NCBI RefSeq assembly: GCF_024734665.1
Contig: NZ_CP102931.1
Coordinates: forward strand, 1,052,001-1,116,000
DNA from: Variovorax paradoxus
GTDB taxonomy: Bacteria; Pseudomonadota; Gammaproteobacteria; Burkholderiales; Burkholderiaceae_C
Direction: 5' to 3'
DNA length: 64,000 nt
Each line of letters opens with the position of its first letter. Positions within the stretch are counted from its first letter, which is position 1. Made by a program: the position numbers and the translations under genes. The notes under the pieces were generated by a model. The model had not been told where the DNA came from, searched no databases, and was given only the letters and a program-made list of their open reading frames with translations. This document shows, piece after piece, positions 1-9,642 of this stretch.

Positions 1-41
1 CCGGCGCGCATGCCGCGCACGAATGGGGCATCCGACACCAT
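1..41 (-). CDS. 5' end of an unidentified gene (window edge)
   Basis: On the minus strand an ATG overlaps the stop of the ABC ATPase gene as TGATG. The frame stays open to the window edge and would begin MVSDAPFVRG. The same TGATG coupling joins the ATPase and permease genes, so a fourth cistron of this transporter operon is plausible. Only 13 codons are visible, too few to name a family. Confidence 0.35.
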   Translation of the reverse strand, partial: MVSDAPFVRGMRA

Positions 42-835
42 CAGGCCAGCAGCAGCTTGTCGTCGTCCAGCTTCTCGCCGCGTGTCTGCTCGAACATGCG
101 CAGCAGGTCGGGCACATCGAGTCCCGAGCGCTGCGACCCGGCCACGTCGAGGATCACCTGGCCCTCGTGCAGCATCACCGTGCGCGAACCGTAGTCCAGC
201 GCCTGGCGCATGCTGTGCGTCACCATCATCGCGGTGAGCTGGCTGCCTTCGACGATCCTGGCGGTCAGCTCCAGCACGAAGGCGGCAGTCTTCGGGTCGA
301 GCGCGGCCGTGTGCTCGTCCAGCAGCAGGATGCGTGAGGGCTTGAGCGAGGCCATCAGCAGGCTCACCGCCTGCCGCTGCCCGCCCGAGAGCAGGCCGAT
401 GCGGTCGGCCAGCCGGTTCTCCAGCCCCAGCTTCAGGATCGACAGCTTCTCGCGGAACAGTTCGCGCAGGTTGCGGTTCAGCGCAAAGCCGAAGGCCCGG
501 CGCTCGCCGCGCTTCCAGGCGAGCGCCATGTTCTCCTCGATGGTCAGCGCCTCGCAGGTGCCGGCCATCGGGTCCTGGAACACGCGGGCCACCATGCCCG
601 AGCGCTGCCAGGCGTTCAGGCGGGTCACGTCCTTGCCGTCGATCTCGATGCTGCCCTTGTCGACGATCAGGTCGCCGCTCACCGCATTCAGAAAGGTCGA
701 CTTGCCCGCGCCGTTCGAGCCGATCACGGTGACGAACTGGCCAGTCGGAATCTCCAGGTTGAGCCCGCGCAGCACGCGGTTCTCGATCGGCGTGCCCGGG
801 TTGAAGGTCATTTCGAGTTGTTGGGCGCGCAGCAT
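41..835 (-). CDS. ABC transporter ATP-binding protein (COG1101-type)
   Basis: A 264-residue ATPase that would energise the permease and binding protein encoded just upstream in the same operon. Walker A GSNGAGKST lies at residues 39-47, the Q-loop Gln at 87, the signature LSGGQRQ at 149-155, Walker B ILLLDEH at about 169-175 and the switch His at 207. The ATG overlaps the permease stop by one base (TGATG), implying translational coupling. The open frame runs much further upstream, but the N-terminus fits ABC proteins only from this ATG. Family knowledge: some Gram-positive relatives of these three-gene systems import aromatic amino acids. The substrate here is unknown. Confidence 0.93.
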   Translation of the reverse strand: MLRAQQLEMTFNPGTPIENRVLRGLNLEIPTGQFVTVIGSNGAGKSTFLNAVSGDLIVDKGSIEIDGKDVTRLNAWQRSGMVARVFQDPMAGTCEALTIEENMALAWKRGERRAFGFALNRNLRELFREKLSILKLGLENRLADRIGLLSGGQRQAVSLLMASLKPSRILLLDEHTAALDPKTAAFVLELTARIVEGSQLTAMMVTHSMRQALDYGSRTVMLHEGQVILDVAGSQRSGLDVPDLLRMFEQTRGEKLDDDKLLLA

Positions 836-1731
836 CAGTTCTTCCCCTTGAAAAGCCCGCCCAGCTTGCGCTTGTAGGCCGGCACCAGCAGTGCGAACGC
901 CACCAGCATGGCCGTCACCAGGTTCAGGTCTTGCGCCTGCAGGCCCATGAAGTCGGTGTTCAGCGCCATCGCGATGAAAAAGCGATACAGCAGCGCACCC
1001 AGCACGCAGGCCAGCGTGGTGATGACCATGCTTCGCGCGGGCAACAGCGTCTCGCCGATGATCACCGCGGCCAGGCCGATCACGATCGTGCCCACGCCCA
1101 TCGAGATGTCGGCCGTGCCCTGGCTCTGCGCGAACAGCGCGCCGGCCAGCGCCACCAGCGCGTTCGACAGCGCCAGGCCCGCCATGGTGTGGAAGTCGGT
1201 GGAAATGCCCTGGGCCCGCGCCATGCGCGCATTGCCGCCGGTGGCGCGCATCGCGAGCCCCGCTTCCGAGGCGAAGAACATGTCGACCAGGACCTTCGCG
1301 ACGATCACGATCAGCAGCAGCAACAGCGGCTTGGCCCACTGTTCGGGCATGCCGCCGAAGTCGACCATGCTGAACACGGTCGGCTCGGTGATGAGCGCCA
1401 CGTTGGGCTTGCCCATCACGCGCAGGTTGATGGAGTACAGCGCGATCATCACCAGGATGCTCGCGAGCAACTGCATGATCTTCAGCTTCACGTTGAGCCA
1501 GGCCGTGACCCAGCCCGAGGCGGCGCCGGCCACGCAGGCCACCGCGGTGGCGGCCACCGGGTTCCAGCCCGCGACGATCAGCGTCGCGGCCACGGCGGCG
1601 CCCAGCGGAAAGCTGCCGTCCACCGTGAGGTCGGGAAAGTTGATGATGCGAAACGACATGAAGACGCCCAGCGCGACCAGTCCGAATATCAGACCGATCT
1701 CGATGGCGCCCAGCGAAGCGATGAGCGACAT
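835..1731 (-). CDS. ABC transporter permease (COG4120-type)
   Basis: A 298-residue inner-membrane permease made mostly of hydrophobic helices, about eight or nine by eye. It starts with MSLIASLGAIEIGLIFGLVA and ends in a short basic tail (YKRKLGGLFKGKN). It sits between the binding protein (21 bases upstream) and the ATPase (one-base overlap), the standard order for COG2984-4120-1101 transporters. It would form the translocation channel, probably as a homodimer because no second permease gene is present. Family assignment is firm from sequence and context; the substrate is not determined. Confidence 0.92.
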   Translation of the reverse strand: MSLIASLGAIEIGLIFGLVALGVFMSFRIINFPDLTVDGSFPLGAAVAATLIVAGWNPVAATAVACVAGAASGWVTAWLNVKLKIMQLLASILVMIALYSINLRVMGKPNVALITEPTVFSMVDFGGMPEQWAKPLLLLLIVIVAKVLVDMFFASEAGLAMRATGGNARMARAQGISTDFHTMAGLALSNALVALAGALFAQSQGTADISMGVGTIVIGLAAVIIGETLLPARSMVITTLACVLGALLYRFFIAMALNTDFMGLQAQDLNLVTAMLVAFALLVPAYKRKLGGLFKGKN

Positions 1732-1752
1732 GAGAGAAAAAGGCTCGCCTGC

Positions 1753-2733
1753 TTACTTCGTGCTCACGACCTTGGCGGTCTTCAGCAGCGATTCGGACAG
1801 CGTCACGCCCTGCAGTTTGGCCGCGCCGGGGTTCACCACCAGCTCGAAGTTGGTGCTGGTCTGCGAGGCGATGGTGCCGGGCTTTTCACCCTTGAGGATG
1901 CGCACCACGATCTTGCCGGTCTGGCGGCCGATGTCGCTGTAGTTCAGGCCCAGTGCCGCAACGGCGCCGCGCTCCACGGTGGCCGTGTCGGCCGCCACCA
2001 CCGGCAGCTTGGCCTGCTGCGCCACCTTCACGATGCCTTCGAAGGCCGAGACCACGTTGTTGTCGGTGGGCGTGTAGATCACGTCGGCCTTGCCGACCAG
2101 GCTCTGGGCGGCGGTCGGCACGTCCACCGTGCGGGCGGCGGCGGCTTCGACCACGGTCATGCCGGCGTCGGCGGCGGCCTTCTTCAGGGAGGCGACGATG
2201 GCCACCGAGTTGGCTTCACCGGGGCTGTAGATCACGCCGATGCGCTTGGCGTTCGGCACCACCTGCTTGATCAGGCCGACGTGCTTTTCGAGCGGCGACA
2301 GGTCCGACACGCCCGTCACGTTGGTGCCCGAGGGCTCCCAGTTCTTCACCAGCTTGGCGGCCACCGGGTCGGTGATTGCCGAATACACCACCGGAATCGT
2401 CTTGGTGGCGGCCACCACGGCCTGCGCCGATGGCGTGGCAATGGCGACGATCGCGTCAGGCGCATCGCCCACGTACTTGCGGGCGATCTGGGCGGCGGTG
2501 CCTACGTTGCCCTGCGCGCTCTGGTAGCTGAACTTGAGGTTCTTGCCTTCTTCGTAGCCGGCCGCCTTCAGCTCGGCCTTCACGCCGTCGCGCACGGCGT
2601 CCAGCGCCGGGTGCTCGACGATGGCGGTCACGGCCACCGACTTGGTGTCGGCCGCGAACGAAGGCGCGGCGGCCAGCATGCCGAGGGCCAGGGCCACTGC
2701 GCTGAAGGGTGTGCGAAGCAAAGCGTTTTTCAC
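1753..2733 (-). CDS. ABC transporter substrate-binding protein (COG2984-type)
   Basis: A 326-residue periplasmic binding protein. I chose the GTG start at 2733 because GGAG lies about 8 bases upstream and a clear signal peptide follows, with cleavage likely after SFA at residue 27. The open frame extends upstream, but that extension is Pro/His-rich and looks non-coding. The mature part has the type-I binding-protein pattern of this family (VTAIVEHPALDAVRDG near the N-terminus, repeated Rossmann-like segments). It is first in the transporter operon and divergent from an Lrp/AsnC gene, which supports an amino acid or derivative as ligand (inference). Confidence 0.92.
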   Translation of the reverse strand: MKNALLRTPFSAVALALGMLAAAPSFAADTKSVAVTAIVEHPALDAVRDGVKAELKAAGYEEGKNLKFSYQSAQGNVGTAAQIARKYVGDAPDAIVAIATPSAQAVVAATKTIPVVYSAITDPVAAKLVKNWEPSGTNVTGVSDLSPLEKHVGLIKQVVPNAKRIGVIYSPGEANSVAIVASLKKAAADAGMTVVEAAAARTVDVPTAAQSLVGKADVIYTPTDNNVVSAFEGIVKVAQQAKLPVVAADTATVERGAVAALGLNYSDIGRQTGKIVVRILKGEKPGTIASQTSTNFELVVNPGAAKLQGVTLSESLLKTAKVVSTK

Positions 2734-2858
2734 GGGAAGGGTCTCCGGGTGGGGGATGTGGATGCGTCTGAAGCCGCCGGCGGGCGCCGGTGGCGGGGAT
2801 TTCAGCGGCCCTGGATCGCGGCATGCGTCCCGGGCGCTTCGGAGTCTAGATCGTACTT

Positions 2859-2932
2859 TGCACAATTAAGGTGCATGAACGGCTCGGGCTTACCCCGCTT
2901 TGCGCCATAAAATTGCATGAATTTGGTGCATT
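2859..2932. promoter_or_regulatory. two palindromic TGCA boxes in the transporter/regulator divergent region
   Basis: Box 1 (2859-2875) is TGCAC-N7-GTGCA. Box 2 (2911-2932) is AATTGCA-N8/9-TGCATT, an imperfect palindrome. The 11-mer AAATTGCATGA in box 2 (2910-2920) recurs at 2941-2951, 31 bases on or about three helical turns. Dyads with AT-rich centres, spaced by helical turns, are typical of Lrp/AsnC operators, so these are candidate autoregulatory and transporter-control sites. The repeats are visible; the role is inference. Confidence 0.5.
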
Positions 2933-2943
2933 GGGAGAAGAAA

Positions 2944-3414
2944 TTGCATGACATCGCACTGGACCGGATCGACCGGAAGATTCTTGAGCACCTGCAGGTG
3001 CATGGCCGTGCATCCAATCTCGAACTGGCCGAGGTGGCCAATCTCTCGCCGGCGCAATGCCTGCGGCGCCACCGGCGGCTGGAAGAACTGGGGCTCATCA
3101 ACGGCTACGCGGCGCGCCTGAACGCGCGCCACATCGGGCTGGGCGTGATCGCCTTCATCCATGTGACCATGGCGCGCGGCCATGTCGACGAACTGCCCAA
3201 GTTCCAGGACCTGATCGCCGACCTGAAGCAGATCCTGGAGTGCTACTCGGTGACGGGCGACTTCGACTACGTGCTCAAGGTCGTCGCGCAAGACCTGGAG
3301 GCGCTCTCGCAGTTCCTGATGCACACGCTGATGCACATGCCCGGCGTGTCGGCGGTGCGTTCGAGCGTGTGCCTCAACGAGATCAAGTTCACCACGGCGC
3401 TGCCGCTGGAGTAG
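2944..3414 (+). CDS. Lrp/AsnC family transcriptional regulator
   Basis: A one-component regulator with an N-terminal winged helix-turn-helix (about residues 5-60, DRIDRKILEHLQVHGRAS onward) and a C-terminal RAM ligand-binding domain that includes YSVTGDFDYVLKVVAQD. I favour the TTG at 2944 (156 aa), which follows GGGAGAAG at 2933-2940. The upstream in-frame ATG at 2917 (165 aa) has no Shine-Dalgarno, lies inside palindromic box 2 and sits very close to a TAAAAT element (2907-2912). The gene is divergent from the COG2984-type transporter, its likely target. Its 3' end is 3 bases from the convergent MscS gene. Confidence 0.88.
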   Translation: MHDIALDRIDRKILEHLQVHGRASNLELAEVANLSPAQCLRRHRRLEELGLINGYAARLNARHIGLGVIAFIHVTMARGHVDELPKFQDLIADLKQILECYSVTGDFDYVLKVVAQDLEALSQFLMHTLMHMPGVSAVRSSVCLNEIKFTTALPLE

Positions 3415-3417
3415 GGC

Positions 3418-5847
3418 TCAGCTCGGCATACCGGGAATGGGCGAATTCGACGTCGCAGGCGCCGGTGCGGCCGCGGCGGGCTCGGTGGGCGCCATCATGA
3501 AAGTGGTCGGCGTGGCCATTGGCAGCGAGGCCTTCTTCAGTTCGTCGAGGATCACGAACAGCAGGTCGCTGCGCACGCCGCCCGCGAGCCGGGGGCTCGC
3601 TACATAGGCGATCGCCTGGAAGATCAGCAGCCCGTTCTCGATGCCCTCGAGCGTGAGCGACGGCGCCGGGGTTTCCAGCACGCCTTCGTGCGCCTTGCAG
3701 GCCGCGAGGATCAGATCGCGCACGCGCTGCGCGTCGGTGGTCAGCGGCATCGGCAGGCGGATCAGCACGCGGCCCTCGGCGTTGGCCAGCGTCATGTTGC
3801 GCACGGTCTTGGTGATGAACTCCGAGTTCGGCACGATCAGCGTCGAGCGGTCGCCCAGCTGGATTTCGGTGGCGCGCACGTTGATGCGCCGCACGTCGCC
3901 CTCCGCCGTGCCCAGCACCACCCAGTCGCCCACCTTCACCGGCTGCTCGGCCAGCAGGATCAGCCCCGAGATGAAGTTCTGCACGATCGCCTGCAGGCCG
4001 AAGCCGATACCCACCGACAGCGCGCTCGCCACCCACGCGATGCGCTCGATGCCGATGCCCAGTGCGGAAAGCGCGAACGCCACCACCATGATGCCGCCCA
4101 CGTAGCCCAGCAGCGTGGTGATGGAGCTCTGCATGCCCGGCTCGAACTTCGTGTTCGGCAGGTAGGCTCTTTCGAGCCAGCGCTTGAAGATCCGCAGCAC
4201 GACGAAGCCCACCACCGCCACCGCGATCGCGCTCAGGATCGCGCCCGGCACCAGCTGGAACTCGCCCACCTTCACGCCGGTGCCGAACTTGCCGCTGCGC
4301 TGGAACACCTCGCCCGGCCCCGTGCCCAGCGGCGCGGCCAGCGCTATCAACATGTAGAAGAACAGCGCCACCCGGCTCAGCGCCGACAGCACCGTGGCGA
4401 CCTGGTCCAGCGTCTGCGGCGCGAGGTTGAAGCTCTTTTGCAGTCGCTGGCCGAAGGCGGCACGCGACGACACCGTGGCCATGAACACGTCGTCCGCGAA
4501 CTTGAACAGCACGTAGAAAGCGGCAGCCACGATGCCGCTCCAGGTGAGCTGCGAGGCCAGGAAGCTCGCCAGCGCTACGTAGCCGACGGCCACCAGCACC
4601 CAGATCGCGATCATCAGCGCGCCGATCAGCGCTACCAGCAGGCCGACCCACATCGGCCGCTCGGGCAGGCCGGCCTCGGCCGCATCGGCGCGCAGCGGCT
4701 TCACGACATAGAGCACCGTGGCGACCAGCGCCGTCAGCACCAGCGCCGTGAGCACGTGCGTGGCCACCACGGCGGCGAAGCTCGCGTCGATCAGCGCGTT
4801 GACCTCCGCCGGAGTCCATGCCAGCGCGGCCACCAGCGCCACCAGCCAGGGCAGGGCGGCGAGCCGGGTGGCCATGGCGTCGGGAATCGGCGGCAAGCGC
4901 CATGAGGGCCGGCGCGTGGCCAGCAGCCCGCGGCCCAGCCCGATCACGAAGGCCATGAACACCAGCGCCTGCGCCGTCGAATTGAGCACCTTGCGCGCCT
5001 GCGGCTCCCAGGTGGCGAATTGTTTCAGCACCTCGACGAAGCCGTGCGCGGCCACGGCCACGAGCAGCACATGGCTCGCGACGATGCCGATCACCAGCAC
5101 CGAGCGCCGCAGCCGCCCCGCCGGCAGGACGCGCGCGGCCAGCCGGGTGAGCAGGACTTCGGCCGCCCAGTTGCCGAACACCGCCAGCAGCAGCGCTGCG
5201 ACCAGGGCCGCGATCACCTGCAGGCGCGTTTCGGGTTGCGTCGCGGCCACCAGGCCGTCGTTCACCGAGGACACCATCGCCTTCAGCCGTGCCTTGTCGT
5301 CGGGCCAGGCCTCGCGCAGGTCGTTCCAGAACTCGGCGGTCAGCGGTGAGGCCGCGCGCTCGGTGAGCTGCGCCTCGAACAGCGCCCGGCGCTGCGTGAC
5401 CAGCTCGGTGCCGCGCTGCCGTACGTCGACCGACAGCAGGCGCGCAAGGCGGATGTCGGCGTCCAGCGCGTTGCGCTCCTTGGTCAGGCGCGCGCGCTGG
5501 CGGGTGATGTCGGGGTCTTCGGTGGCGCCCGCGGCGGGCGGGTTGCCGAGCTCGCCGAGCCGGGCGTTCAGGTCGGCAAGCTCACCGGTGCGCGCGGTGA
5601 CGAACTTGTCGGCCTGGGTGCCGATGTCGTTGATCTGCGCGAGCAGCTTGCGCGCGTCCTCGTCGGTCTCGGCGGCGGTGCTGAGCTTGGTGAACTGCTC
5701 GCGCAGTTCGGCCACTGTGGGGGCAGGGGCTGCTGCGGCCGCGGCAGCACTGTTGGCGTTGCCGCCGAGGTCTGGCTGCGCCGAGGCGCCGCCGCACATG
5801 CACAGGGCTGCGAGGCAGAAGCTCGCGAAGCGTAGGGTCCAACTCAT
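3418..5847 (-). CDS. mechanosensitive channel, MscS family with DUF3772-type periplasmic domain
   Basis: An 809-residue inner-membrane protein. Residues 1-23 are a signal peptide (ending GGASA). A long periplasmic region rich in heptad-like and charged stretches (about 35-200) fits DUF3772, followed by about ten hydrophobic segments. The MscS pore helix and beta domain begin near residue 612 (VGIGFGLQAIVQNFISGL, then VKVGDWV). The C-terminal 25 residues are Ala/Pro-rich. It is longer than E. coli MscS (286 aa) and resembles the MscK/YbdG-like multi-TM classes. The likely role is relief of hypo-osmotic turgor, although large members may be gated differently. It follows ugpQ by 63 bases on the same strand. 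Confidence 0.93.
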   Translation of the reverse strand: MSWTLRFASFCLAALCMCGGASAQPDLGGNANSAAAAAAAPAPTVAELREQFTKLSTAAETDEDARKLLAQINDIGTQADKFVTARTGELADLNARLGELGNPPAAGATEDPDITRQRARLTKERNALDADIRLARLLSVDVRQRGTELVTQRRALFEAQLTERAASPLTAEFWNDLREAWPDDKARLKAMVSSVNDGLVAATQPETRLQVIAALVAALLLAVFGNWAAEVLLTRLAARVLPAGRLRRSVLVIGIVASHVLLVAVAAHGFVEVLKQFATWEPQARKVLNSTAQALVFMAFVIGLGRGLLATRRPSWRLPPIPDAMATRLAALPWLVALVAALAWTPAEVNALIDASFAAVVATHVLTALVLTALVATVLYVVKPLRADAAEAGLPERPMWVGLLVALIGALMIAIWVLVAVGYVALASFLASQLTWSGIVAAAFYVLFKFADDVFMATVSSRAAFGQRLQKSFNLAPQTLDQVATVLSALSRVALFFYMLIALAAPLGTGPGEVFQRSGKFGTGVKVGEFQLVPGAILSAIAVAVVGFVVLRIFKRWLERAYLPNTKFEPGMQSSITTLLGYVGGIMVVAFALSALGIGIERIAWVASALSVGIGFGLQAIVQNFISGLILLAEQPVKVGDWVVLGTAEGDVRRINVRATEIQLGDRSTLIVPNSEFITKTVRNMTLANAEGRVLIRLPMPLTTDAQRVRDLILAACKAHEGVLETPAPSLTLEGIENGLLIFQAIAYVASPRLAGGVRSDLLFVILDELKKASLPMATPTTFMMAPTEPAAAAPAPATSNSPIPGMPS

Positions 5848-5910
5848 GGCCGCATCATAGAAGCCGCCATTTCGTAAGGGCCGGTAAGAAGTAAGTGCGT
5901 AGGTGCAGCC

Positions 5911-6657
5911 TCAGCCGGCGGGGCTGAACAGGTCCACCCTGTCGGTGATGATGCCGTCGGTGCCCAGGTCGATCAGCCGCTGCGCGGCCCACTCGTCGTT
6001 CACCGTGTAGCTCAGCGCGCGCAGGCCTGCGCCGTGCACTTGCGCCACCACTGCCGCGTTCCACAGCGCGTGGTTGCAGACGATGGCCACGCAGCCCAGC
6101 TGCTGCGCGGCTTCGAGCCAGCCGTTCCACAGCGTGTCGAGCAGCAGGCCGCGCGGCAACTCGGGCTGTACTGCCTGCGCGCCTTTCAGCGATTCGACCT
6201 GGAAGGACGTGAGCAGCGGCGGCACGGCCGCGCCCTGCCACAGGCGGGCGGCTTCGCGCGCCACCTCTTCGCCGGTTTCGCGCTCGACGCCGGGCGTCGG
6301 CTTGATCTCGATGTTGAGCAGGTGCCCGTTGGCCAGGCAGAAGCGCGCGATGTTTTCCAGCGTGGGCAGCGGCTCGCCCGCGTAGCTGCGCGAATGCCAG
6401 CCGCCCGCGTCGAGCTGCGCCAATGCGCTCCAGGGCTGCGCGCCGCCGATGCCGTGGCCGCTGGTGGTGCGGCCGAGCGTGGCGTCGTGCATGAGGAAGA
6501 CCACGCCGTCGGCGCTGAGCTTGGCGTCGCACTCGAACATGCGGTAGCCATGGGCAGCGCCGAGCTTGAAGGCCGCAAGCGTGTTTTCGGGTGCCAGCTT
6601 GCCGGCGCCGCGATGCGCGACCCAGCGGGGATACGGCCAGGGTGTCGACAAGGCCAT
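5911..6657 (-). CDS. ugpQ: glycerophosphodiester phosphodiesterase UgpQ
   Basis: A 248-residue cytosolic enzyme that hydrolyses glycerophosphodiesters to sn-glycerol 3-phosphate and an alcohol. The GDPD signature HRGAGKLAPENT is at residues 15-26, with catalytic His15, the metal ligands Glu42 and Asp44 (FECDAKL) and His57 (MHDATLGRT). Length and sequence closely follow E. coli UgpQ. It starts 3 bases after ugpC, so it is the last gene of the ugp run and processes diesters imported by UgpBAEC. Confidence 0.96.
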   Translation of the reverse strand: MALSTPWPYPRWVAHRGAGKLAPENTLAAFKLGAAHGYRMFECDAKLSADGVVFLMHDATLGRTTSGHGIGGAQPWSALAQLDAGGWHSRSYAGEPLPTLENIARFCLANGHLLNIEIKPTPGVERETGEEVAREAARLWQGAAVPPLLTSFQVESLKGAQAVQPELPRGLLLDTLWNGWLEAAQQLGCVAIVCNHALWNAAVVAQVHGAGLRALSYTVNDEWAAQRLIDLGTDGIITDRVDLFSPAG

Positions 6658-6660
6658 CGT

Positions 6661-7668
<1,008 letters not shown>

Positions 7669-7708
7669 GTTCTTCTCGATTGCGGCCTCTATCGCGAGGC
7701 ACTGTTAT

Positions 7709-7810
7709 TTCCAGAACCACCGCGGAACCGGCTTTGCCGGGCCGCTGGTGGTGCCCCCGGTAGGGGGTTGGCGAAGCGACACGAAGTGCGCGCAGCCTGG
7801 GGGCGAGCCT
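7709..7810 (-). repeat. dispersed intergenic repeat, copy A
   Basis: About 102 bases between ugpE and ugpC. They match the reverse complement of 19243-19345 at roughly nine positions in ten, starting TTCCAGAA and ending GGGGGCGAGCCT on the plus strand here. The shared core includes CCCCCGGTAGGGGG, an inverted repeat. The two copies are inverted relative to each other and both are intergenic; this one touches the last two bases of ugpE. It encodes no conserved protein and looks like a genome-wide repetitive element. Confidence 0.85.
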
Positions 7811-8660
7811 ATTTCTCTGTATCAACAAGGCCCTTGACGAACCACTTTTGCATCAGCACCACCACCAGTGCGGGCGGCAGCATGGCGAGGATGGCGGTGG
7901 CCATCACGACATTCCATTCGTTCTGGCCGTCGCCGCCGGCAATCAGCCGCTTGATGCCCACGACGATGGGGTACATGTCCTCATTGGTGACCGCCAGCAG
8001 CGGCCAGAGGTACTGGTTCCAGCCGTAGATGAACTGGATCACGAACAGCGCGGCAATCGAGGTCTTCGACAGCGGCAGCAGCACGTCGAAGAAGAAGCGC
8101 ATCGGACCGGCGCCATCCATGCGCGAGGCCTCGGTGAGCTCCTCGGGCACGGTCAGGAAGAACTGGCGGAACAGGAAAGTGGCCGTGGCCGACGCGATCA
8201 GCGGCACCGTGAGGCCGGCGTACGAATTCAGCAGGCTCAGGTCCGACAGCACCTTGTAGGTGGGCAGGATGCGCACTTCCACGGGCAGCATCAGCGTCAC
8301 GAAGATGGCCCAGAAGCAGATCTTCTTGAACGGAAAGCGGAAGTAGACGATGGCGAAGGCCGACAGCAGCGAGATCGAGATCTTGCCGATGGCAATGACC
8401 ATGGCCGTCACCAGGCTCACCCACATCATGTGCGCGACCGGCGCGTTCGATCCGGCGCTGGTGGCGCGGCCGAAGAGCGCGGCCTTGTAGCTGTCCAGCA
8501 TGTGGCTGCCTGGAAGCAGCGGCATGGGCCTCTGCACGATTTCTTGCGCGGTGTGGGTGGACGCCACGAACGCAAGGTAGATGGGGAAGGCGACGATGAT
8601 GACCCCGAGGATCATCACCACGTGGGCCAGGATGCCCTGGGTGCTTCGTTTTTCAACCAT
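7809..8660 (-). CDS. ugpE: sn-glycerol-3-phosphate ABC transporter permease UgpE
   Basis: A 283-residue inner-membrane permease with about six transmembrane helices. The CUT1 EAA loop that contacts the ATPase is visible as EELTEASRMDGAGPMRFFF in the last third of the protein. It starts one base after ugpA stops, so the two permeases are probably made in equal amounts. The C-terminus (WFVKGLVDTEK) matches the UgpE/MalG type. The gene order B-A-E-C is that of E. coli ugp. Confidence 0.96.
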   Translation of the reverse strand: MVEKRSTQGILAHVVMILGVIIVAFPIYLAFVASTHTAQEIVQRPMPLLPGSHMLDSYKAALFGRATSAGSNAPVAHMMWVSLVTAMVIAIGKISISLLSAFAIVYFRFPFKKICFWAIFVTLMLPVEVRILPTYKVLSDLSLLNSYAGLTVPLIASATATFLFRQFFLTVPEELTEASRMDGAGPMRFFFDVLLPLSKTSIAALFVIQFIYGWNQYLWPLLAVTNEDMYPIVVGIKRLIAGGDGQNEWNVVMATAILAMLPPALVVVLMQKWFVKGLVDTEK

Positions 8661-8661
8661 G

Positions 8662-9543
8662 TCAGTACTGCACCTTCTTTTCGACGTAGCGGAACTGCAC
8701 GATGGTGAGCGCGATGACGATCACCATCAGCACCACCGACTGCGCGGCGGAGCCGCCAAGGTCCAGTGCCTTGAAGCCGTCGTGATAGACCTTGTAGACG
8801 AGGATTTCGGTGTCCTTGCCGGGGCCGCCCTCGGTGGCGGCGTGGACGATGGCGAAGGTGTCGAAGAAGGCGTAGACCACGTTCATCACCAGCAGGAAGA
8901 ACGTGGTGGGCGACAGCAGCGGGAACTGCACGGTCCAGAACCGGCGCCATGGGCGAGCGCCGTCGATGGCGGCGGCCTCGATCAGCGATTTCGGAATGGA
9001 CTGCAGGCCGGCCAGGAAGAACAGGAAGTTGTAGGAGATCTGCTTCCACACCGCCGCCATCACGATCAGCGTCATTGCGTGCCGCGAATTGAGCAGGTGG
9101 TTCCAGTCGATGCCGATCTTGCCGAGCGCGTAGGCCACCACGCCCAGCGACGGCGAGAACATGAAGACCCACAGCACCGCTGCCACGGCGGGGGCCACCG
9201 CGTACGGCAGGATCAGCATGGTCTTGTAGAACATGCCGCCGCGCACGATGCGGTCGGCGAACACGGCGAGCGCCAGCGACAGGCTGATGCCGATGCCGGC
9301 CACCAGCACCGAGAAAACGGCGGTGGTCTTGAACGACTCGGCGTAGGCCGGGTCGTGGAACAGCTCCTTGAAGTTCTGCAGCCCGACGAACTCGACCGAT
9401 GTGCCGAACGCATCCTGCTGCTGCAGCGATTGCAGGATGGCCTGCCCCGCCGGCCAGAAGAAAAACACGAGGATCACCGCCATCTGGGGTGCCAGCAGCA
9501 GCCAGGGCAGCCAGCCCGAGCGAAAGAAGACGCGTTTTTCCAT
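8662..9543 (-). CDS. ugpA: sn-glycerol-3-phosphate ABC transporter permease UgpA
   Basis: A 293-residue permease partner of UgpE with about six helices. Its EAA loop reads [19 protein letters not shown], and the N-terminus starts [20 protein letters not shown], as usual for MalF/UgpA proteins. It lies 99 bases downstream of ugpB, and a stem-loop followed by a U-rich run sits in that gap just before its start. It forms the heterodimeric channel that receives substrate from UgpB. Confidence 0.96.
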   Translation of the reverse strand: MEKRVFFRSGWLPWLLLAPQMAVILVFFFWPAGQAILQSLQQQDAFGTSVEFVGLQNFKELFHDPAYAESFKTTAVFSVLVAGIGISLSLALAVFADRIVRGGMFYKTMLILPYAVAPAVAAVLWVFMFSPSLGVVAYALGKIGIDWNHLLNSRHAMTLIVMAAVWKQISYNFLFFLAGLQSIPKSLIEAAAIDGARPWRRFWTVQFPLLSPTTFFLLVMNVVYAFFDTFAIVHAATEGGPGKDTEILVYKVYHDGFKALDLGGSAAQSVVLMVIVIALTIVQFRYVEKKVQY

Positions 9544-9555
9544 GAACCCTCTACA

Positions 9556-9604
9556 TAAAAAATCCCGCCGCGCCCACTCTTGTAGAAGAGTGAGCGGGGG
9601 CGGG
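9556..9604 (-). terminator. hairpin plus U-run between ugpB and ugpA
   Basis: Read on the minus strand, a GC-rich stem (CCCGCC...GGCGGG) encloses CACTCTT-CTAC-AAGAGTG and is followed by ATTTTTTA, the form of an intrinsic terminator. It ends only 13 bases before the ugpA start. It probably causes partial termination after ugpB, so that binding protein is made in excess over permease; it could also stabilise the ugpB mRNA 3' end. The structure is visible; the function is inferred. Confidence 0.75.
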
Positions 9605-9642
9605 CGATATTAGCCGGACACGAGGGGTCCGGTCGTCAATCG

